Source: Gemmobacter caeruleus (GTDB lineage: Bacteria; Pseudomonadota; Alphaproteobacteria; Rhodobacterales; Rhodobacteraceae). From it: a stretch of DNA of 64,000 nucleotides. Where the stretch lies: contig NZ_VKKX01000044.1 in NCBI RefSeq assembly GCF_008271655.1, positions 233,763 through 297,762 on the forward strand. The letters run 5' to 3'. Below the pieces are notes generated by a model. The model worked only from the letters and a program-made list of their open reading frames with translations, ran no database searches and was not told the origin of the DNA. The position numbers and the translations under genes were made by a program. Positions 36,175-45,454 of the stretch are shown piece by piece (the first letter of the stretch is position 1; every line of letters begins with the position of its first letter).

Positions 36175-36256
36175 CCGGCGGGGGCGCGGCTTGCCCCTCG
36201 GGGCGGGTCTGCCTAAGCTTCGCGTCAGGCGCGCGCATCGCGGCCCGCCGCTGCCC

Positions 36257-37777
36257 ATGTTGGATCCGATGCCGATTGCCCCCCCGCCCCCCGCCTCCGC
36301 CGATTTCAACCTTGCCGCGCATGTGCTGGCACGGGGCGCGGACAGCCCCGACCGGATCGCCATGCAGATCCTGCGCCTTTCGGGCGCCGAACGCTGGAGC
36401 TATGGGCGGCTGATCGCGGCGGTGCGGGGCTGTGGCAGCCTGATGTTGGCGCGCGGTCTGGTGCCGGGCGACCGGGTGCTGCTGCGGCTGGGCAATCAGC
36501 CGGAATTTCCGGTGGCCTTTCTGGGGGCCATCGCCGCCGGTCTGGTGCCGGTGCCGACCTCGTCGCAACTGACCGGGCCCGAGATCACCGCGCTGGCGGC
36601 GCGGCTGGCGCCCGCGCTGATCGTGGGCGCCCCCGGCATTGCCCTGCCCGATCACCCTGCCCCGGTGCTCCCCGCCGCCGATCTCGCCCTGGCCGAGCGT
36701 CTGCCGCCCTGCGACTGGCACCGCGGCACGGCCGAGCGCCCGGCCTATATCGTGCTGACATCGGGCACCACGGGCCAGCCGCAGGCCGTGGTTCATGCGC
36801 ATCGCGTGATCCTGGCCCGCGCCATGATGCATCAGGGTTGGGAAGGGCTGACCGAAACCGACCGGCTGCTGCATGCCGGGGCCTTCAACTGGACCTATAC
36901 GCTGGGCACCGGGCTGATGGACCCCTGGACGCTGGGCGCGACCGCGCTGATCCCCGGCGCGGGGATCACGCCCGCGCAATTGCCGCTGCTGCTGAAACGG
37001 TTTGACGCGACGATCCTGGCCGCCGCGCCGGGGGTGATCCGCCAGATGCTGCGCGCGGCCCTGCCAGCGCTGCCCCGGCTGCGCCATGGCCTGTCGGCGG
37101 GCGAAAGCCTGACGCCCGACCTGCGCGCGGCCTGGACCGCCGCCACCGGCACCGACCTGCATGAGGCGCTTGGCATGTCGGAATGTTCGACCTTCATCTC
37201 GGGCAGCCCGGACCGGCCGGCGCCCGAGGGCTGCATCGGCTTTCCGCAACCCGGGCGGCGCATCGCCATTCTGGGCGCCGAAGGGCCGGTGCCGCCGGGC
37301 AGCCCGGGCGAGCTGGCCATCGCGCATGACGATCCGGGCTTGATGCTGGGCTATCTGGACGACCCGGCCGCCACCGCAGCCCGGCTGCGCGACGGCTGGT
37401 TCCTGACCGGCGATCTGGTGCAGGAGACCCCGGAAGGCGCGCTGCGCTATCAGGGGCGCGCCAATGACCTGATGAACCCCGGCGGCTATCGCGTCGCCCC
37501 GCAAGAGGTGGAGGCCGCGCTGGCCGGCCTGCCCGGCGTGGCGGAAATCGCGGTGGCCGAAGTGGCGGTGAAACCCGGGGTCACGGTGATTTGCGCCTTC
37601 ATCGTCGCACAGTCAGAGGGTGAACCTGTGCAGATCGAGAGACTTTCCGACTTTGCAGCCGCCCGCCTTGCCCGTTACAAGCAACCGCGTATCTGGCACC
37701 AGATTGCCGCGCTGCCCCGCACCGCCAATGGCAAGCTGAACCGCCGCGCCCTTCCGCCGCTCTGGACCCCGACATGA
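36257..37777 (+). CDS. AMP-dependent acyl-CoA synthetase/ligase
   Basis: A 506-residue ANL-superfamily enzyme that activates a carboxylic acid through an acyl-AMP to a CoA thioester. The P-loop LTSGTTGQPQAVVHAHR, the A5-like block EALGMSECSTFISGSP, GDLVQETPEGALRYQGRANDLMNPGGYRV, and the catalytic Lys in TANGKLNRRAL are all present, so it should be active. It is most like benzoate- or acyl-CoA ligases of the acetyl-CoA-synthetase-like group; the substrate cannot be assigned. The start is ATG at MLDPMP (another ATG four codons later). It overlaps the next gene by ATGA and begins a three-gene cluster. Confidence 0.88.
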   Translation: MLDPMPIAPPPPASADFNLAAHVLARGADSPDRIAMQILRLSGAERWSYGRLIAAVRGCGSLMLARGLVPGDRVLLRLGNQPEFPVAFLGAIAAGLVPVPTSSQLTGPEITALAARLAPALIVGAPGIALPDHPAPVLPAADLALAERLPPCDWHRGTAERPAYIVLTSGTTGQPQAVVHAHRVILARAMMHQGWEGLTETDRLLHAGAFNWTYTLGTGLMDPWTLGATALIPGAGITPAQLPLLLKRFDATILAAAPGVIRQMLRAALPALPRLRHGLSAGESLTPDLRAAWTAATGTDLHEALGMSECSTFISGSPDRPAPEGCIGFPQPGRRIAILGAEGPVPPGSPGELAIAHDDPGLMLGYLDDPAATAARLRDGWFLTGDLVQETPEGALRYQGRANDLMNPGGYRVAPQEVEAALAGLPGVAEIAVAEVAVKPGVTVICAFIVAQSEGEPVQIERLSDFAAARLARYKQPRIWHQIAALPRTANGKLNRRALPPLWTPT

Positions 37778-38412
37778 TCCGTCTCGACATCTTTTCCGAT
37801 CCCGTCTGCCCCTGGTGCTATCTGGGCAAGACCCAGCTGGACCGCGCGCTGGAACGTCACCCCGAACACCCGTTCCTGATCGAATGGCATCCGTTCCAGC
37901 TGGCGCCGAACATGCCCCGACAGGGGGTGGATCGCGGCAAGTATCTGCTGTCGATCTTTGGCACCCAGGAACGCACGGTGGCCGCGCATCTGCGGCTGGC
38001 GGAACTGGGCCGGGCGGCCGGGCTGGAATTCAATTTCGAGGCGATCCGCACCGCGCCCAACACGTTCGACGCCCATCGGCTGATCCATTGGGCCGGGCTG
38101 GAGGGGCGGCAGACGCCGATGGTTTCCGCGCTGTTCCGCGCCTATTGGCGCGAGGGGCGCGATATCGGCGACCCGGAGGTGCTGTGCGATCTGGCCGCCG
38201 AAACCGGGCTGGACCGCAAGATGATCAGCCGCCTGATCTACAGCGATGCCGACAGCGACTTGATCCGCACGCGCGAGGCCCATGCCCGCGAACGCGGCAT
38301 CTCGGCGGTGCCGACCTTCATCGTGGCCGATACCCACGCGATTTCGGGGGCGCAGCCGCCCGAGCTTTGGGGACAGGTGATCGAGGAACTGGCCGGGGCC
38401 GGCAAGGCATGA
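37774..38412 (+). CDS. DsbA-family (FrnE-like) thiol oxidoreductase
   Basis: 212 residues with the thioredoxin-fold redox motif C12-P-W-C15 (IFSDPVCPWCYLG) and the cis-Pro loop in SAVPTFIVAD. It has no signal peptide, so unlike DsbA it is probably cytoplasmic. It belongs to the COG2761 FrnE / 2-hydroxychromene-2-carboxylate isomerase-like group, some of which act in polyketide biosynthesis or oxidative stress defence. Its ATG overlaps the ligase stop and its stop overlaps the MFS gene ATG, an unusually tight set. A glutathione-dependent isomerase role is less likely because both cysteines are kept. Confidence 0.9.
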   Translation: MIRLDIFSDPVCPWCYLGKTQLDRALERHPEHPFLIEWHPFQLAPNMPRQGVDRGKYLLSIFGTQERTVAAHLRLAELGRAAGLEFNFEAIRTAPNTFDAHRLIHWAGLEGRQTPMVSALFRAYWREGRDIGDPEVLCDLAAETGLDRKMISRLIYSDADSDLIRTREAHARERGISAVPTFIVADTHAISGAQPPELWGQVIEELAGAGKA

Positions 38413-39611
38413 CCGAGGCCAGACGCCTGCCCATGGGCGAATTCATCGCCCTGGTCGCGATGCTGTTTGCCACCATCGCCTTTTCCATCGACGCCATGCT
38501 GCCCGCCCTGCCGCAGATCGCGCAGGAACTGACACCGGGCGATGCCAACCGGGCGCAACTGATCGTCACCAGCTTTGTGCTGGGCATGGGGCTGGGCACG
38601 CTGTTTGCCGGCCCGCTTTCCGACAGTTTCGGGCGGCGTGCGATCATTCTGGCCGGGGCGGCGATCTATGTCGCGGCGGCCTTTGCCGCCACGCAGGCCA
38701 GCACGCTGGAAACCGTGCTGGCGGCACGGGTGCTGCAAGGGATCGGCGCCGCCGGGCCGCGCATCGTGTCGCTCGCCCTTGTGCGCGATCTCTACAAGGG
38801 GCGCGAGATGGCCCGCGTGGTCAGCTTTGCCATGATGATCTTCACGCTGGTTCCGGCCATCGCGCCGCTGGCGGGCAGCATCATCATCGCCGATTTCGGC
38901 TGGCGCGGCATCTTCATCGCCTTCATCCTGTTCATCACGCTGGCAATGACCTGGCTTGCCCTGCGCCAGCCCGAGACGCTGCCCCCCGCCGCGCGCCGGC
39001 CACTGGCGGTGGCGCCGCTGCTGGGCGCCTTGCGCGAGGTGCTGTCGCACCGTGTCGTCGTCACCGCCATCGCGGTGCAGACCCTGTGCTTTGGCTGCCT
39101 GTTCGGCACCATCTCTTCGACCCAGCAACTGTTTGACACGACCTTTGGCCGGGCCGACAGCTTTCCCTTCTGGTTCGCGCTGATCGCGCTTCTGTCGAGT
39201 TCGGCCAGCATGATCAACGCCGCCCTCGTGGTGCGTCTGGGCATGCGCGCGCTGATCTCCGCCACGCTGCGGGTGCAGGTGGTGCTGGCCTTTGGTTTCG
39301 GCCTGCTCTGGGTCGGGGATCTGCTGCCGGCGGGGCTGGTCTTTCCGGTCTATATCTTCTGGACGGTGACCGTCTTCATGATGGCCGGGCTGACGCTGGG
39401 CAACCTGAACGCGCTGGCGCTGGAGCCGCTGGGCCATATTGCCGGCATGGCCGCCTCGGTCAGCGGGGCGATCGCCACGGTGCTGGCCGTGGGCATCGCG
39501 GCGCCGCTGGGCCTGGCCTTTGACGGGACGCCCGTGCCGCTGGCCTTTGGAATCGGGTTGCTGACGCTGGCCGGCAGCCTGCTGATGTGGACCCTGCCGC
39601 GCCGCGATTGA
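38409..39611 (+). CDS. MFS transporter, Bcr/CflA drug-resistance family
   Basis: A 400-residue protein with about 12 membrane helices. The MFS motif A loop between helices 2 and 3 is present as GPLSDSFGRRAIILAG, and the N-terminal FSIDAMLPALPQIAQEL and motif-C-like LVPAIAPLAGSIII match the DHA1 Bcr/CflA subfamily of drug:proton antiporters. Its ATG overlaps the DsbA-like stop. As the last gene of the ligase-DsbA-MFS cluster, it could export the ligase product or a related compound, but substrate is unknown. Confidence 0.92.
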   Translation: MTEARRLPMGEFIALVAMLFATIAFSIDAMLPALPQIAQELTPGDANRAQLIVTSFVLGMGLGTLFAGPLSDSFGRRAIILAGAAIYVAAAFAATQASTLETVLAARVLQGIGAAGPRIVSLALVRDLYKGREMARVVSFAMMIFTLVPAIAPLAGSIIIADFGWRGIFIAFILFITLAMTWLALRQPETLPPAARRPLAVAPLLGALREVLSHRVVVTAIAVQTLCFGCLFGTISSTQQLFDTTFGRADSFPFWFALIALLSSSASMINAALVVRLGMRALISATLRVQVVLAFGFGLLWVGDLLPAGLVFPVYIFWTVTVFMMAGLTLGNLNALALEPLGHIAGMAASVSGAIATVLAVGIAAPLGLAFDGTPVPLAFGIGLLTLAGSLLMWTLPRRD

Positions 39612-39765
39612 GGGGCGCGCCAGGGGCCATTTTTGACCCTCCGGTTGAAATATTCTGCGCAGACGCCCGCCGCGTCGCCAGAATTCCGCGAAACTATCCG
39701 CATTTCGACACATTCCACCGGCTTACATCGCCGTCAGAGCAGTATGCTTTTGGAAAGGGACAGAA

Positions 39766-41199
39766 ATGACCACGCATATCCTGTCGAGTGTTCAAGTTAC
39801 ATATTCTGGTTCCAGTGCATCGGCCGTTGCCGCCTCCAATGTCGTCATGACCACGACCGACATCTTTTCGTTTCGTTATTACACCACCGCCCCGTCCAGC
39901 AGCACCTTTTCGCCCATCACGGTGACGCCGACCTACGGCACGGCGCTGCATTCCGTCACGGTGAACGGCACGCGGGTGAACCTGAATACCCAGGCGCAGA
40001 TCGCCGAATACAAATGGGGCGATGGCAATGCCTCGCTCGTGCTGATGATCAATACCGGCGAGCCCAACACCCGTCACTTCGTGGTGCTGGATGGCGACCC
40101 CCTGCCGAGCTTTGCCGATGCCGCGGCCTATAATGCCTTCATGGCCGGGCTGAGCGACATCACCTCGGTCTCGCGCGAGATGGATGTGGCCAAGACGCCC
40201 GGCCAGTCGCTGCTTCCCGGCGTCATGCCCTCTTTCGTCGCCGCCGATCAGAATGACTTCATCACCGGCGGCGTGCTGGATAACTGGACCATCCGCACCC
40301 TGATGACCGGCGTGGGCGACGATCATGTGACCGCGCTGGAAAGCGCCGACAAGATCGACGTGGGCACCGGCAATGACTGGGTTCAGTCGCTGGGCGGCAA
40401 TGACTCGGTGCAGGGCAAGGCCGGCGACGACACGGTCTATGGGGGTGACGGCGCCGATACGATCGTCGGTGGCACCGGCGCCGATTACCTGTCGGGCGAC
40501 GATGGCGACGACAAGCTTGTCGGCAATTATGACGATGACCGCATCTATGGCGGCGCGGGCAATGACAAGGCCTATGGCGGCACGGGTGCCGACTGGGTGG
40601 CCCTGGGCGACGACAACGACCTGGCATATGGCAGCTATGGCGACGACATCGTCTATGGCGGCGCCGGCAATGACCTTGTCTATGGCGGCAACGATCAGGA
40701 TCAGATCTCGGGCGGCGCCGGCGATGACACGCTGCGCGCGGATCGCGGCAATGACTCGGTTGACGGCGATGCCGGCAATGACAGCATCGACGGCGGCTAT
40801 GGCAATGACCTGCTGGCTGGCGGTGGTGACAATGACACCGTGAAGGGCAATATCGGCAACGATACCCTGATGGGTGAAAGCGGCAATGACTCGCTGCTGG
40901 GCGGTGACGGGCTTGACTCGCTCTATGGCGGCGTCGGCGATGACACCCTCGCGGGCGGCTCGGGGGCGGACAGCTTCTTCTTTGCCAGCAGCTTTGGCAC
41001 CGATGTCATCCGCGACTTCCGCGACAACGTGGACACGATCTTCTTCACCGAAGGTCTGGGCGGCGCCTCCACTGCGGCCGAGGCCCTGGCCCATGCCGAA
41101 CAGGTCGGCCGCGCCGTGGTCTTCACCTTTGGCGAGAATACGCTGACCGTGCTGAACACCACGCTGCTCAAGCTGGAAAACGACATCGACTTCTTCTGA
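39766..41199 (+). CDS. RTX calcium-binding repeat protein, probable type I secretion substrate
   Basis: A 477-residue acidic protein. Residues 1-200 are Ser/Thr-rich and beta-predicted with no known family. Residues about 200-400 are RTX nonapeptide repeats of the G-G-x-G-N-D-x-hyd-x type (GGAGNDLVYGGNDQDQ and many others), which fold into a Ca2+ beta-roll outside the cell. The last 60 residues end in LTVLNTTLLKLENDIDFF, a hydrophobic-acidic end like type I secretion signals. It has no N-terminal signal peptide, consistent with one-step export. No ABC/MFP/TolC genes are nearby. AAGGGA precedes the ATG; a strong hairpin follows the stop. Confidence 0.9.
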   Translation: MTTHILSSVQVTYSGSSASAVAASNVVMTTTDIFSFRYYTTAPSSSTFSPITVTPTYGTALHSVTVNGTRVNLNTQAQIAEYKWGDGNASLVLMINTGEPNTRHFVVLDGDPLPSFADAAAYNAFMAGLSDITSVSREMDVAKTPGQSLLPGVMPSFVAADQNDFITGGVLDNWTIRTLMTGVGDDHVTALESADKIDVGTGNDWVQSLGGNDSVQGKAGDDTVYGGDGADTIVGGTGADYLSGDDGDDKLVGNYDDDRIYGGAGNDKAYGGTGADWVALGDDNDLAYGSYGDDIVYGGAGNDLVYGGNDQDQISGGAGDDTLRADRGNDSVDGDAGNDSIDGGYGNDLLAGGGDNDTVKGNIGNDTLMGESGNDSLLGGDGLDSLYGGVGDDTLAGGSGADSFFFASSFGTDVIRDFRDNVDTIFFTEGLGGASTAAEALAHAEQVGRAVVFTFGENTLTVLNTTLLKLENDIDFF

Positions 41200-41215
41200 T
41201 CCCTGACGATCAGAC

Positions 41216-41249
41216 AGGCCCGGGCGGCGCTTGCGCATCGCCCGGGCCT
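41216..41249. terminator. Shared terminator, RTX gene / mfd
   Basis: An 11-bp perfect stem AGGCCCGGGCG / CGCCCGGGCCT with a 12-nt loop, followed by TTGC. It lies between convergent stops. Confidence 0.85.
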
Positions 41250-41262
41250 TTGCATGACCGCC

Positions 41263-44200
41263 CTAGCCCTTGGGCCGGACGACCTTTTCCGCCAGATCGC
41301 GCGCCACGCCGAAGGCGCCCTTGATGCGGTCGCCTTCATTGGGCCAATCGACCGCCAGCACGATCTTGTTGCCCTGCACCTTGGCCGCGCCCTTTTGCGC
41401 CTGGAGATATTCCACCAAGCCGGCGGGATTGGCGAATTTGTCATTGTGGAACTGCACCGTCACGCCGCGCGGCCCCGCATCCAGCCGCGAGATGCCGGCG
41501 CGCTTGCACATGGCCTTGATCCGCACCACCAGCAGCAGGGTGTTCACCTCTTTCGGCAGGGCGCCGAAACGGTCGATCAGCTCTGCGGCGAAACCCTCCA
41601 GCTCCACCTTGGTCGTCAGATGCGACAGGCGGCGATAAAGGCCCAGACGGATATCCAGATCGGGCACGAATTCCTCGGGGATCAGCACCGGCACGCCCAG
41701 ATTGATCTGCGGCGCCCAGGCATCGTCCACCGGCGCAAGGCCGCTGATCTCGCCGGATTTGATCTTGGAAATCGTCTCCTCCAGCATCTGCTGATACAGT
41801 TCGTAGCCCACTTCCTTGATATGGCCCGACTGTTCCTCGCCCAGCAGATTGCCGGCGCCGCGCAGGTCGAGGTCATGGCTTGCCAGATTGAAACCCGCGC
41901 CCAGACTGTCGAGACTGGCCAGCAGCTTGAGCCGCTTTTGCGCCTGCGGCGTCAGCGGCGCGCGGGGTTTGGTGGTCAGATAGCAATAGGCGCGGGTCTT
42001 GGACCGGCCCACCCGGCCACGGATCTGGTAAAGCTGGCCCAGCCCGAACATGTCGGCGCGATGCACGATCATCGTGTTGGCGGTCGGGATGTCCAGCCCG
42101 CTTTCCACGATGGTGGTGGCCAGCAGCACGTCATACTTGCCATCGTAAAATTCGTTCATCCGCTCGTCGAGATCGCCCGCCGCCAGCTGGCCATGCGCGA
42201 TGACATAGCGCAGTTCCGGCACCTGGGTTTTCAGGAAATCCTCGATCTCCGGCAGGTCGGCCACGCGCGGCACCACGAAAAAGCTCTGGCCGCCGCGATA
42301 GCGTTCGCGCAGCAGCGCCTCTCGGATGGTCACCGTGTCAAACTCGCTCACATAGGTGCGGATCGCCAGACGATCGACCGGCGGCGTGGCGATGATCGAC
42401 AGGTCACGCACCCCGGTCAGGCTGAGCTGCAGCGTCCGCGGGATCGGCGTCGCGGTCAGGGTCAGCACATGCACCTCGGCCCGCATTTCCTTGAGCCGCT
42501 CCTTGTGGCCCACGCCGAAATGCTGCTCCTCGTCGATGATCAGAAGGCCAAGGTTCTGGAATTTCACGCCCTTGGCCAGCAGCGCATGGGTGCCGATGCA
42601 GATATCGACCCGGCCTTCCTCCAGCCCCTTGCGGGTATCGGCGGCGTCCTTCGCGGAAACAAAGCGCGACAAGGGCCTGACTTCCATGGGAAATCCGCGA
42701 AACCGCTCGGCAAAGCTGCGATAGTGCTGGCGCGCCAGAAGCGTGGTCGGGCAGATCACCGCGACCTGCATCCCGGCCATGGCCGCGACAAAGGCCGCGC
42801 GCATCGCGACCTCGGTCTTGCCAAAGCCCACATCGCCCACCACCAGCCGGTCCATCGGGCGCCCGGCCTCCAGATCGCTGATCACATCGGAAATCGCGTT
42901 CAACTGATCGTCGGTTTCCTGCCAGGGAAACCGGGCAGAGAACGCCTCCCAGGCCGAATGCGGGGCCTCCAGAATGGGGGCGTGGCGCAGATGGCGTTCG
43001 GCGGCGATGCGCATCAGACGGTCGGCGATCTCGCGGATGCGTTCCTTGAGCTTGGCCTTCTTGGCCTGCCAGGCGCCGCCGCCCAGCCGGTCCAGCAGAC
43101 CTTCGTCATGGCCATAGCGGCTGAGAAGTTCAATGTTTTCAACCGGAAGGTAAAGCTTCGCCTCCTCGGCATAGACCAGATGCACATATTCATGCGGCGG
43201 GCCGGGGCGGTTGCGCGGCGGTTCTGGCACGCGCAGGGTTTCCAGCCCCATGAAGCGCCCGACGCCATGTTCGACATGCACCACCAGATCGCCGGGGCTG
43301 AGCGTGCCGAGATCTTGCAGGAAATTCTCGGCCTTGCGCTTGCGCCGGCTCTTGCCGATCAGCCGGTCGCCCAGCACATCCTGTTCGGAAATCACCGCAA
43401 GGCCCGGCGCGGTAAAACCTTCCTCTAGCGCCCAGACCGCGAGGAACAGCCCGCCCTTGCCCTCGGGGATGTCGCGGGCATCGCGGATCAGTCGCGCGCC
43501 GGGCAGGTCGTGATCTTCCAGCAGGCCCTTCAGCCGGTCGCGCGCGCCGTCGGACCAACTGGCGATCACCACCTGCCGATCTTCGCGCAACGCTTTCACA
43601 TGCGCAGACAAGGCCCCGAAAAGGCTGATGGATTCCTGTTGGCGTTCGGGCGCGAAACTGCGGCCGGCACGCCCTTGGGCATCCAGCGATCCCGGCCCGG
43701 GCGATTGCGGCAGCGGCGAAAGCTGGATCACCCGATGCCCTGCAATCGCGGCCTCGAATCCGGCATCGTCCAGATAAAGCGCCTCGGGCGGACAGGGTTT
43801 GTAGACCGTATCCATCCGGCCCTTGACCCCCATCTGTTCGCGCCGCGCCTCATACTGGTCGGCGATGCCCTCCCACCGGGCGAGGCGCGCGGGCGTCACC
43901 TGATCGTCCAGCATGACGCTGGCCTGTGGCAGATAGTCGAACAGCGTCTCCATCCGGGCATGGAACCAGGGCAGCCAGTGTTCCATCCCCTGATGCTTGC
44001 GCCCGGCGCTGACCGCCTCATAGAGCGGGTCATCATTCGTCGCGCCGAATTCGATCCGGTAGGTCTGGCGAAAGCGGGTGATCGCCGCCTCGTCCATCAC
44101 GATCTCGGACATGGGGGCAAGGTCGATCGTGGTCAGCTTTTCGGTGGTGCGCTGCGTTTCGGGATCAAAGCGGCGCAGCCCGTCCAGCGTGTCGCCAAAG

Positions 44201-44727
44201 AGATCCAGCCGCACCGGCCCGCCCTCGCCCGGCGGATAGATATCGACGATGCCGCCGCGCACCGCGAAATCGCCGGGATCGGTGACGGTCGCCACCTGCG
44301 CAAAGCCCATCCGCACCAGAAAGGTCTTGAGCGCGAATTCATCGACCCTTTCGCCCACCCGCGCGCTGAACGAGGCGCCACGCACCACCTCATGCGCCGG
44401 CAGGCGCTGCGTCACCGCGTTCAGCGTGGTCAGCAGGATGAACGGCCCCGGCACCCCATGCGCCAGCGCCGCCAGCGTGGCCATCCGCCGGGCCGAGATC
44501 TCGGGGTTGGGCGAGACGCGGTCATAGGGCAGGCAATCCCAGGCCGGGAAATCCAGCACCAGCGCATCGGGGGCAAAGAAGGCCAGTGCCGCGCGCATCG
44601 CCTCCATCCGCTTGTCATCGCGGGCGACATGGATCACCGCCTGCCCGCGCCCCAGTTCCCGCGCAAGCAACCTTGCGTCAAACCCCTCGGGCGCGCCGCC
44701 AAGGACGATCTTTGCCGCCTCTGCCAT
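41263..44727 (-). CDS. mfd: Transcription-repair coupling factor Mfd
   Basis: A 1154-residue ATP-dependent translocase that removes stalled RNA polymerase and recruits UvrA. In order: UvrB-like N-terminal region, the RNA-polymerase-interacting CarD-like domain (LSPGDLVVHVEHGVGRFMG), the RecG-like translocase with Walker A GDVGFGKT, CPTTLLARQHY, DEEQ in LLIIDEEQHFGVG and the TATPIPRT block, and the C-terminal regulatory D7 domain. The ATG (MAEAAKIVLGG) has AAAGGA upstream; open frame further upstream overlaps the next gene and is not used. It is transcribed with the membrane protein gene upstream (gap 38 bp). Confidence 0.97.
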   Translation of the reverse strand: MAEAAKIVLGGAPEGFDARLLARELGRGQAVIHVARDDKRMEAMRAALAFFAPDALVLDFPAWDCLPYDRVSPNPEISARRMATLAALAHGVPGPFILLTTLNAVTQRLPAHEVVRGASFSARVGERVDEFALKTFLVRMGFAQVATVTDPGDFAVRGGIVDIYPPGEGGPVRLDLFGDTLDGLRRFDPETQRTTEKLTTIDLAPMSEIVMDEAAITRFRQTYRIEFGATNDDPLYEAVSAGRKHQGMEHWLPWFHARMETLFDYLPQASVMLDDQVTPARLARWEGIADQYEARREQMGVKGRMDTVYKPCPPEALYLDDAGFEAAIAGHRVIQLSPLPQSPGPGSLDAQGRAGRSFAPERQQESISLFGALSAHVKALREDRQVVIASWSDGARDRLKGLLEDHDLPGARLIRDARDIPEGKGGLFLAVWALEEGFTAPGLAVISEQDVLGDRLIGKSRRKRKAENFLQDLGTLSPGDLVVHVEHGVGRFMGLETLRVPEPPRNRPGPPHEYVHLVYAEEAKLYLPVENIELLSRYGHDEGLLDRLGGGAWQAKKAKLKERIREIADRLMRIAAERHLRHAPILEAPHSAWEAFSARFPWQETDDQLNAISDVISDLEAGRPMDRLVVGDVGFGKTEVAMRAAFVAAMAGMQVAVICPTTLLARQHYRSFAERFRGFPMEVRPLSRFVSAKDAADTRKGLEEGRVDICIGTHALLAKGVKFQNLGLLIIDEEQHFGVGHKERLKEMRAEVHVLTLTATPIPRTLQLSLTGVRDLSIIATPPVDRLAIRTYVSEFDTVTIREALLRERYRGGQSFFVVPRVADLPEIEDFLKTQVPELRYVIAHGQLAAGDLDERMNEFYDGKYDVLLATTIVESGLDIPTANTMIVHRADMFGLGQLYQIRGRVGRSKTRAYCYLTTKPRAPLTPQAQKRLKLLASLDSLGAGFNLASHDLDLRGAGNLLGEEQSGHIKEVGYELYQQMLEETISKIKSGEISGLAPVDDAWAPQINLGVPVLIPEEFVPDLDIRLGLYRRLSHLTTKVELEGFAAELIDRFGALPKEVNTLLLVVRIKAMCKRAGISRLDAGPRGVTVQFHNDKFANPAGLVEYLQAQKGAAKVQGNKIVLAVDWPNEGDRIKGAFGVARDLAEKVVRPKG

Positions 44728-44765
44728 GGTGATCCTTTCCGTTCGGGCCAGTCCGTTCGGGCCCG

Positions 44766-45290
44766 TCAGTTCAGCACGCTGATGTTCAGGTTCTGATACA
44801 TGCCCCAGACCGCGGTCAGCAACATCGACACCATGCCGACTGCCTGCACCGCCAGCCGCAGCTTGATCAGCCGGGCCTGCAACGCCTCGCCCTTGTGTTC
44901 GCCATCCGCGATGCGATGCGCGGCCTGCACCGACAGCAGCAGACAGACCGAAAGCGGGAACAGCAGGCAGAACACCGCCTGCGAGAATTCGGCCCCATAC
45001 CAGAATCCGGTCACGGCCAGCCCGCTGAGGACAAAGGCCGCAAACGCGATGATCCAGCCGCCCGAGACATGGATGATGTGCAAGAGCCGGTTCACATGGA
45101 CGCGGGTCAGATCCTCCAGCGCGTCCTGCGCAGGGCCGCCATGCTTGCGCGCCCGCAGGATCATGTCGAAGGGCACGCCCAGGATCCAGTGGCTCGCCAT
45201 CCACCATTGCACCGCAAGCATGATCCAGAACCACAGATTCGAGAAAGAGCGCAGGTCGATCAGCTCGAAAATGATGTCAGTGACGTTCAC
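44766..45290 (-). CDS. Hypothetical integral membrane protein
   Basis: About 174 residues with four hydrophobic segments (LWFWIMLAVQWWM, HVSGGWIIAFAAFVLSGLAV, SQAVFCLLFPLSVCLLLSV, LAVQAVGMVSMLLTAVWGM). Orthologues in Rhodobacterales are sometimes annotated as components of the SufBCD complex; nothing in the sequence supports this. I chose a GTG start (VNVTDIIFELIDLRSF) since upstream codons are Arg-rich, but an ATG 15 codons earlier is possible. It precedes mfd in the same direction and is divergent from hemB across 164 bp. Confidence 0.75.
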   Translation of the reverse strand: MNVTDIIFELIDLRSFSNLWFWIMLAVQWWMASHWILGVPFDMILRARKHGGPAQDALEDLTRVHVNRLLHIIHVSGGWIIAFAAFVLSGLAVTGFWYGAEFSQAVFCLLFPLSVCLLLSVQAAHRIADGEHKGEALQARLIKLRLAVQAVGMVSMLLTAVWGMYQNLNISVLN

Positions 45291-45454
45291 GCGCAGGCCC
45301 CGGCAGCGACGCCCCCACCGGGGCCACCGCGACATTCCTAACCTTGCGATGCGCGTTTATCCATGGCAGGCAGACAGAAATTTCCGCATGCCGCGCAGAA
45401 GGCCGCGCAGCGTTGCGCCATTGCCAGCCCGAGGCCCGACCAAGGACGACTTCC

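Noticed and set aside
45296-45325. GGCCCCGG / CCGGGGCC inverted repeat near hemB as an FNR or photosynthesis-regulator site
   Set aside because: It does not match TTGAT-N4-ATCAA or TGT-N12-ACA, and such GC stems are frequent by chance in this genome.
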